Below are positions 34,163 to 37,742 of a DNA stretch of 37,742 nucleotides, one piece after another. The position numbers and the translations under genes were made by a program. Source of the DNA: JBDNFP01 sp041689775 (GTDB taxonomy: Bacteria > Bacteroidota > Bacteroidia > Cytophagales > Spirosomataceae); contig JBDNFP010000368.1 of NCBI GenBank assembly GCA_041689775.1, forward strand, positions 1 through 37,742, read 5' to 3'. Under the pieces are notes generated by a model, which was not told where the DNA came from, did not search any database, and saw only the letters and a list, made by a program, of their open reading frames with translations. The first letter of the stretch is position 1, and every line of letters starts with the position of its first letter.

Positions 34163-36280
34163 CAGGCGATCGTTCCGTGAGCTCGCCTGGTAGCGATCTT
34201 TCCAGTATTCTTCACTGTACACCACCAAGGCCGTGATGTCGTGGTTCTTCGCAATCGTCTTTTTATAAGTCAGACGGCCATTCAGCAAAGTTTTATATCC
34301 GGTATTGGTAAAATTGCTAATCCCAGCGTTTGGCCCTACGTACACCCGGCTTCCAAACGAGTCGGTTTGGAAGTTATAGGAGCGGTTTGGAAGAGGAGCA
34401 GCCCAACGAAACTGATTATAGTAGTTCAGTGCATAGTCAAGCCGAGCCGTCAGGCCTTTGATTGGAGACCAATCAATATAGAAGTTAGTATTAGCTTCCT
34501 GACGGTTCTGACGGTTAAGGTTGTTGATATAAAGCGTATATGGATTATAAGCTTGAGGGTCTTCGTTGTAGGCCATTACTCCACCAAACTTACCCGACAC
34601 CGGATCGTAGGGCGTAATACCAGAGATAGCAGCCTGCATGTCAAAGCCAGCCGTGTTTGTGGGGTTATCATCAGTAAAGCCATCTTCCAGTGCATAGGTA
34701 AAGTTTGACCAGTTTCCGGTAAAACGCACTCCGGTGTTGATGTTCTTCCTGATTTTATAGTCGTAGTTGAAGCGGGCGTTATAACGCGTAAAATCGTTAT
34801 TAACCTGTAAGCCCTTTTCGTCCATGGCTCCGACCGAAATAAAAAAAATGGAGCTTTCGTTTCCTCCCGAAGCTGATAGATTATGGTTTTGAACCATTCC
34901 TGTCCGGGTGATTACATCCCACCAATCAGTGTTAGGATAACGCAAGGGATCGACCATACCAAGTGCCATCCATTGTTCGATGGTACCGTCTCTAAATAGC
35001 AGATTAGAGCGAAGTGTATTGACCGATGCTGCCCGTTGGTGCAAAGTCAGTCCACGCGCATAATCAGGCATAAACTCATACACCTGAGTCGGGTTTTGAA
35101 AAGCATACGCACCAGTATAGTTAATACTGGGCTTAGCCTGACCCTTTCCTGATTTGGTCGTGATCAATATTACGCCATTGGCTGCCCGTGAACCATATAC
35201 CGAAGCAGAGGTAGCATCTTTCAATACCGAAATCGACTCGATATCATTCATATTGAGTCGGTTAATATCCACATCGGGCATTCCATCTACTACCACCAGC
35301 GGACTGGCGTTGTTGACTGTACCCAATCCCCGGATGATCAACGAAGCATTATTACGACCCGCCATACCCGTTGACTGCGTTACGGCCAGACCCGGCACTA
35401 AGCCCGCAAGTCCAGAGGAAACGTTGGACAATGATCGGCTGGTAATCTTGTCATCAATCGTCACGGTAGACACTGCGCCCGTAACATTTGCTCTTTTCTG
35501 CGTACCATACCCAACTACGACTACCTCTTCCAAAGCCTTAATGTCGGCTTTTAATTTTATAGTAAGGGTAGTGGTGGAGCCTACTTCTATTTACTGAGAT
35601 ACATAGCCAATGGCGCTAAAAACCAAAACGGAAGCGGTATTGGTAACGTTGATTGAAAAGTTTCCTTCCACATCGGTATTAGTTCCGTTGATGGTACCTT
35701 TTTCAAGAATGTTAACACCCGGTATTGGATCATTATCTCCATCACCCATAACGCGTCCGGCAACGGTCAATTTCTGCAACCTTGAAGCGTTATTCAGAAG
35801 TTTTGAAATTGACTCGGAGCGGAAGGGAGCCTGAATGCCCTGCTTCAATTCGCGGGCAGCAACTTGTATCATAGAAACTCCCTCGGCACCCACACTCTCC
35901 GTTACCGTTACTTTTTTCGAAAGGTTAGGCATCACATAGATGGTCTCTTTTACCCGACGAAAACCCAATCCTGTTTCTTTCGAGATTGTACGCAGTACAC
36001 TCCCTAAGCTGGCGTTGGTGAAAGTATAGTCTAGCTTTTTCCTGGCTACCTGTTCTTTGGTATACTGAAAGTTCAGGTTTGTTTTTTCGACAATCTGTAC
36101 AAATGCATCTTCAAGATTAACATTACGCAGATTCACCGAAAGATAGATATCCTCGATACTCTTTTCCTGAGCGCTCAGGTCGGATGCAGCCAGCAATCCG
36201 ACAAAAAAGCATTGGAAAACCATACCGATCATTGCATACCTCGTCATTGCTACGATTTGTGGTAGTAGTTTGAATTTCAT
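33944..36280 (-). pseudogene. SusC/RagA TonB-linked transporter with nonsense codon and 3' deletion
   Basis: This is a decayed outer-membrane glycan transporter. The 5' part (36280-35591) encodes a signal peptide, an STN domain (LSVNLRNVNLEDAFVQIVEK) and a carboxypeptidase-like domain, ending GYVSQ at a TAA (35591-35593). Reading continues in the same frame as IEVGSTTTLTIKL and then the plug signature LEEVVVVGYGTQKRANVTGA, so the TAA is a point nonsense change. The barrel continues to SSRNDRL at about residue 706, where intact relatives would go on for some 400 more residues. Instead a DUF5018-like tail follows. The STN domain shows that the intact transporter would have signalled to the FecR at 36.4 kb. 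No susD remains. Confidence 0.85.
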
Positions 36281-36368
36281 AAATTTAAGGGCTTAATAAT
36301 CGACTAATTAAGTATTGTACCTATCAGGTTCATTGAGCTGCAACTCAGAACTCCGACGGGTTTCTTAG

Positions 36369-36399
36369 AAACACCGGTACTTCATTATTACCGGTGTTT
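36369..36399. terminator. Hairpin between fecR and the broken susC
   Basis: AAACACCGGTA (36369-36379) pairs perfectly with TACCGGTGTTT (36389-36399). The plus side runs into TATTTT; the minus side has only a weak T run. It lies just after the fecR stop and probably ends or attenuates the fecR transcript before susC. Confidence 0.65.
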
Positions 36400-36443
36400 T
36401 ATTTTAACTACTGTCTATTTTCATTCGGTAGGGTATTGGGAGT

Positions 36444-37502
36444 TTATTTTATAATTACTTCATTATCAATAATTTCATATTTAAACTGATTAGGGTAGCT
36501 GCATACATCCAGGATATAGTCAATTGATTTGTTTTCAAACTTACCGCTAAACCGCCACGCTGAATCCATCTCTATTCTCGCCTGCACGGTAACCTTTACC
36601 CCGTACCATCTTTCCAGCTGTTCGACTATTTGGGGGAAACTGGCTTTTTCAAAATACAGAATGCCGTTTTTCCAGCCTAGTAGGTCATTTTTATCAAAAG
36701 CCGATATTTTTAATTGCTGATCTTTCTTTACAATCGTAGCCATTTCATCTTTGATCAGATTGGCCTCGGTGGTCTCAACGATCTCTTTTTTTCCTTTTAC
36801 GACCGTGAGGTTTACTGCTACCATCCCCTCCACTACGGCTACCTTCACATCCTTACTTTCGGGGTAAGCCTTTACGGTAAATTTCGTGCCGATTACTTTT
36901 ACCCGAACGTCATCGGTATAGATAAGAAACGGCGCAGTGGCATCGGGAGCAACCTCAAAGTAGGCCTCCCCTTTTAATCGAACTTCACGTTTATCAGCCA
37001 GAAATTTGTCAGGGTAGATTAATGTAGAACCCGCGTTGAGTTGTATCACCGTTCCATCCGTCAACTTAATGGTTAATTGTTGGCCGTTAGCGGCTTGTTG
37101 CTCGGTTAAAAGTGGAGTACCGTCGGATGGATACATGTAGTTTCTACCAATCCACGTCAAAATCAATAGCGCAACCGACGCCGCGATGAGTTTTGCCCAC
37201 AACGGGAAGGTTTTAACGACTTTTATATCATTTTCAACCGCAACGTCAGGTTCTGAAATCCGGCTTTTTATTTGTTGCCATTCCTGATCTACCTCCTCCG
37301 CTATAAATTCCTTTTGGGAGAAATGGAGGGACATTAAAATTTGTCTGGCCTTTTCTACTTCAATTGCCTCAATGGGATGTTGTTCCAGCCACTCCTGCCA
37401 AGCAGGCTCTGTGTCTCGCTCAAACCCATCTGTCCAAGCAATAAAATCTTGATCCAGAACAAAATCCGTTGCCTTGAAACCGATGTATCTATCCTTTTCC
37501 AA
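36444..37502 (-). CDS. FecR-family anti-sigma factor / signal transducer
   Basis: This 352-residue inner-membrane protein passes a signal from a SusC-type transporter's STN domain to an ECF sigma factor. The cytoplasmic N-terminal region (DFVLDQDFIAWTDGFERDTEP, WQEWLEQHP) contains the sigma-binding part. One membrane helix is at about 101-119 (LWAKLIAASVALLILTWIG). The periplasmic FecR domain begins QQLTIKLTDGTVIQLNAGSTLIYP and includes VRLKGEAYFEVAPDATAPFLIYTDDVRVKVIGTKFTVKAYP. A DUF4974-type C-terminal domain ends CSYPNQFKYEIIDNEVIIK. All parts look intact, in contrast to the susC beside it. No sigma gene lies within the 240 nt before its start in this window. Confidence 0.92.
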   Translation of the reverse strand: MEKDRYIGFKATDFVLDQDFIAWTDGFERDTEPAWQEWLEQHPIEAIEVEKARQILMSLHFSQKEFIAEEVDQEWQQIKSRISEPDVAVENDIKVVKTFPLWAKLIAASVALLILTWIGRNYMYPSDGTPLLTEQQAANGQQLTIKLTDGTVIQLNAGSTLIYPDKFLADKREVRLKGEAYFEVAPDATAPFLIYTDDVRVKVIGTKFTVKAYPESKDVKVAVVEGMVAVNLTVVKGKKEIVETTEANLIKDEMATIVKKDQQLKISAFDKNDLLGWKNGILYFEKASFPQIVEQLERWYGVKVTVQARIEMDSAWRFSGKFENKSIDYILDVCSYPNQFKYEIIDNEVIIK

Positions 37503-37742
37503 TATGATTTCTGATTGGTCTACACCAATACAAGCAGTAGTGATACCAGAATGACCCTCGCCAAATCATTTTTTTCTAAAAAAAATACAGAAGCTGACCT
37601 AAATTGACCTGCAATCAATAATTACAGAGTTAGAAAGAGAAAAGAAGTTGGATAGATGGGATGTTTAGTACCGTACAGTACTCTATTTGGTAGTGTCTAT
37701 AAAGGGTTGATCATGCAGCGACGGAGTCGCCATATGTTCCTG
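37503..37742. other. 240-nt region upstream of fecR to the window edge
   Basis: No coding sequence is seen. An 8-A run is at 37577-37584 and GTACCGTACAGTAC lies near 37669-37682. The last bases hold a small hairpin GCGAC-GGA-GTCGC at 37718-37730 next to CATATG, which resembles a REP-type repeat but is a single copy here. Confidence 0.4.

Noticed and set aside
1..37742. CRISPR arrays, tRNA and rRNA genes
   Set aside because: I saw no regularly spaced repeats, no tRNA-like cloverleaf and no rRNA segment in the intergenic regions.

Overview
The window is most likely from a Bacteroidota chromosome, class Cytophagia and probably the Spirosomataceae (Dyadobacter/Spirosoma-like). This rests on SusC/SusD pairs, FecR anti-sigma factors, the short AMP nucleosidase, YceI/MarR, Maf, HemW and RodA/PBP2 proteins of Bacteroidota type, weak ribosome-binding sites, and promoter candidates matching the Bacteroidota TTG-N19..21-TAnnTTTG pattern. 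The genus is an inference from protein style; no rRNA is present to confirm it.

Positions 1-18600 hold mostly housekeeping genes. An IS5-type transposase with an in-frame amber codon runs off the left edge. It is followed by a secreted SGNH esterase, AMP nucleosidase, a solo HsdR-N-type nuclease domain, a marR-yceI pair, maf, a GH13 alpha-amylase-type enzyme and an SMP-30/gluconolactonase-like protein. Next is a cell-elongation operon (PBP2 and RodA, with a tightly linked kinase-fold-like protein), then DUF423, a GT9 glycosyltransferase, a YggS/PLPBP protein, a coiled-coil membrane protein, the rpsF-rpsR-rplI operon and hemW.

Positions 18600-37502 are entirely minus-strand genes for glycan use. 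The first block is a three-gene operon (double DUF1080 3-keto-disaccharide hydrolase, Gfo/Idh/MocA oxidoreductase, PmoA/DUF6807), which looks like an oxidative 3-keto-glycoside pathway. A SusC-SusD pair follows, preceded by a short FecR-like protein that lacks the FecR domain.

The second glycan locus (28.6-37.5 kb) consists of FecR, SusC, a surface lipoprotein, an alginate-lyase/beta-helix fusion and a heparinase II/III-family lyase, and it appears to be decaying. It carries four separate lesions. The susC gene has an in-frame TAA. A deletion has joined the first ~706 residues of SusC to the tail of a DUF5018-like protein, removing susD. The lipoprotein gene has a 1-nt frameshift. The heparinase-type gene is interrupted near its 3' end by a 195-bp non-coding element with 20-bp terminal inverted repeats and an 8-bp target duplication. 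Removing the element plus one target copy restores an exact reading frame and a plausible 41-residue C terminus. This small element, which I cannot assign to a named family, is the most notable new item in the window.
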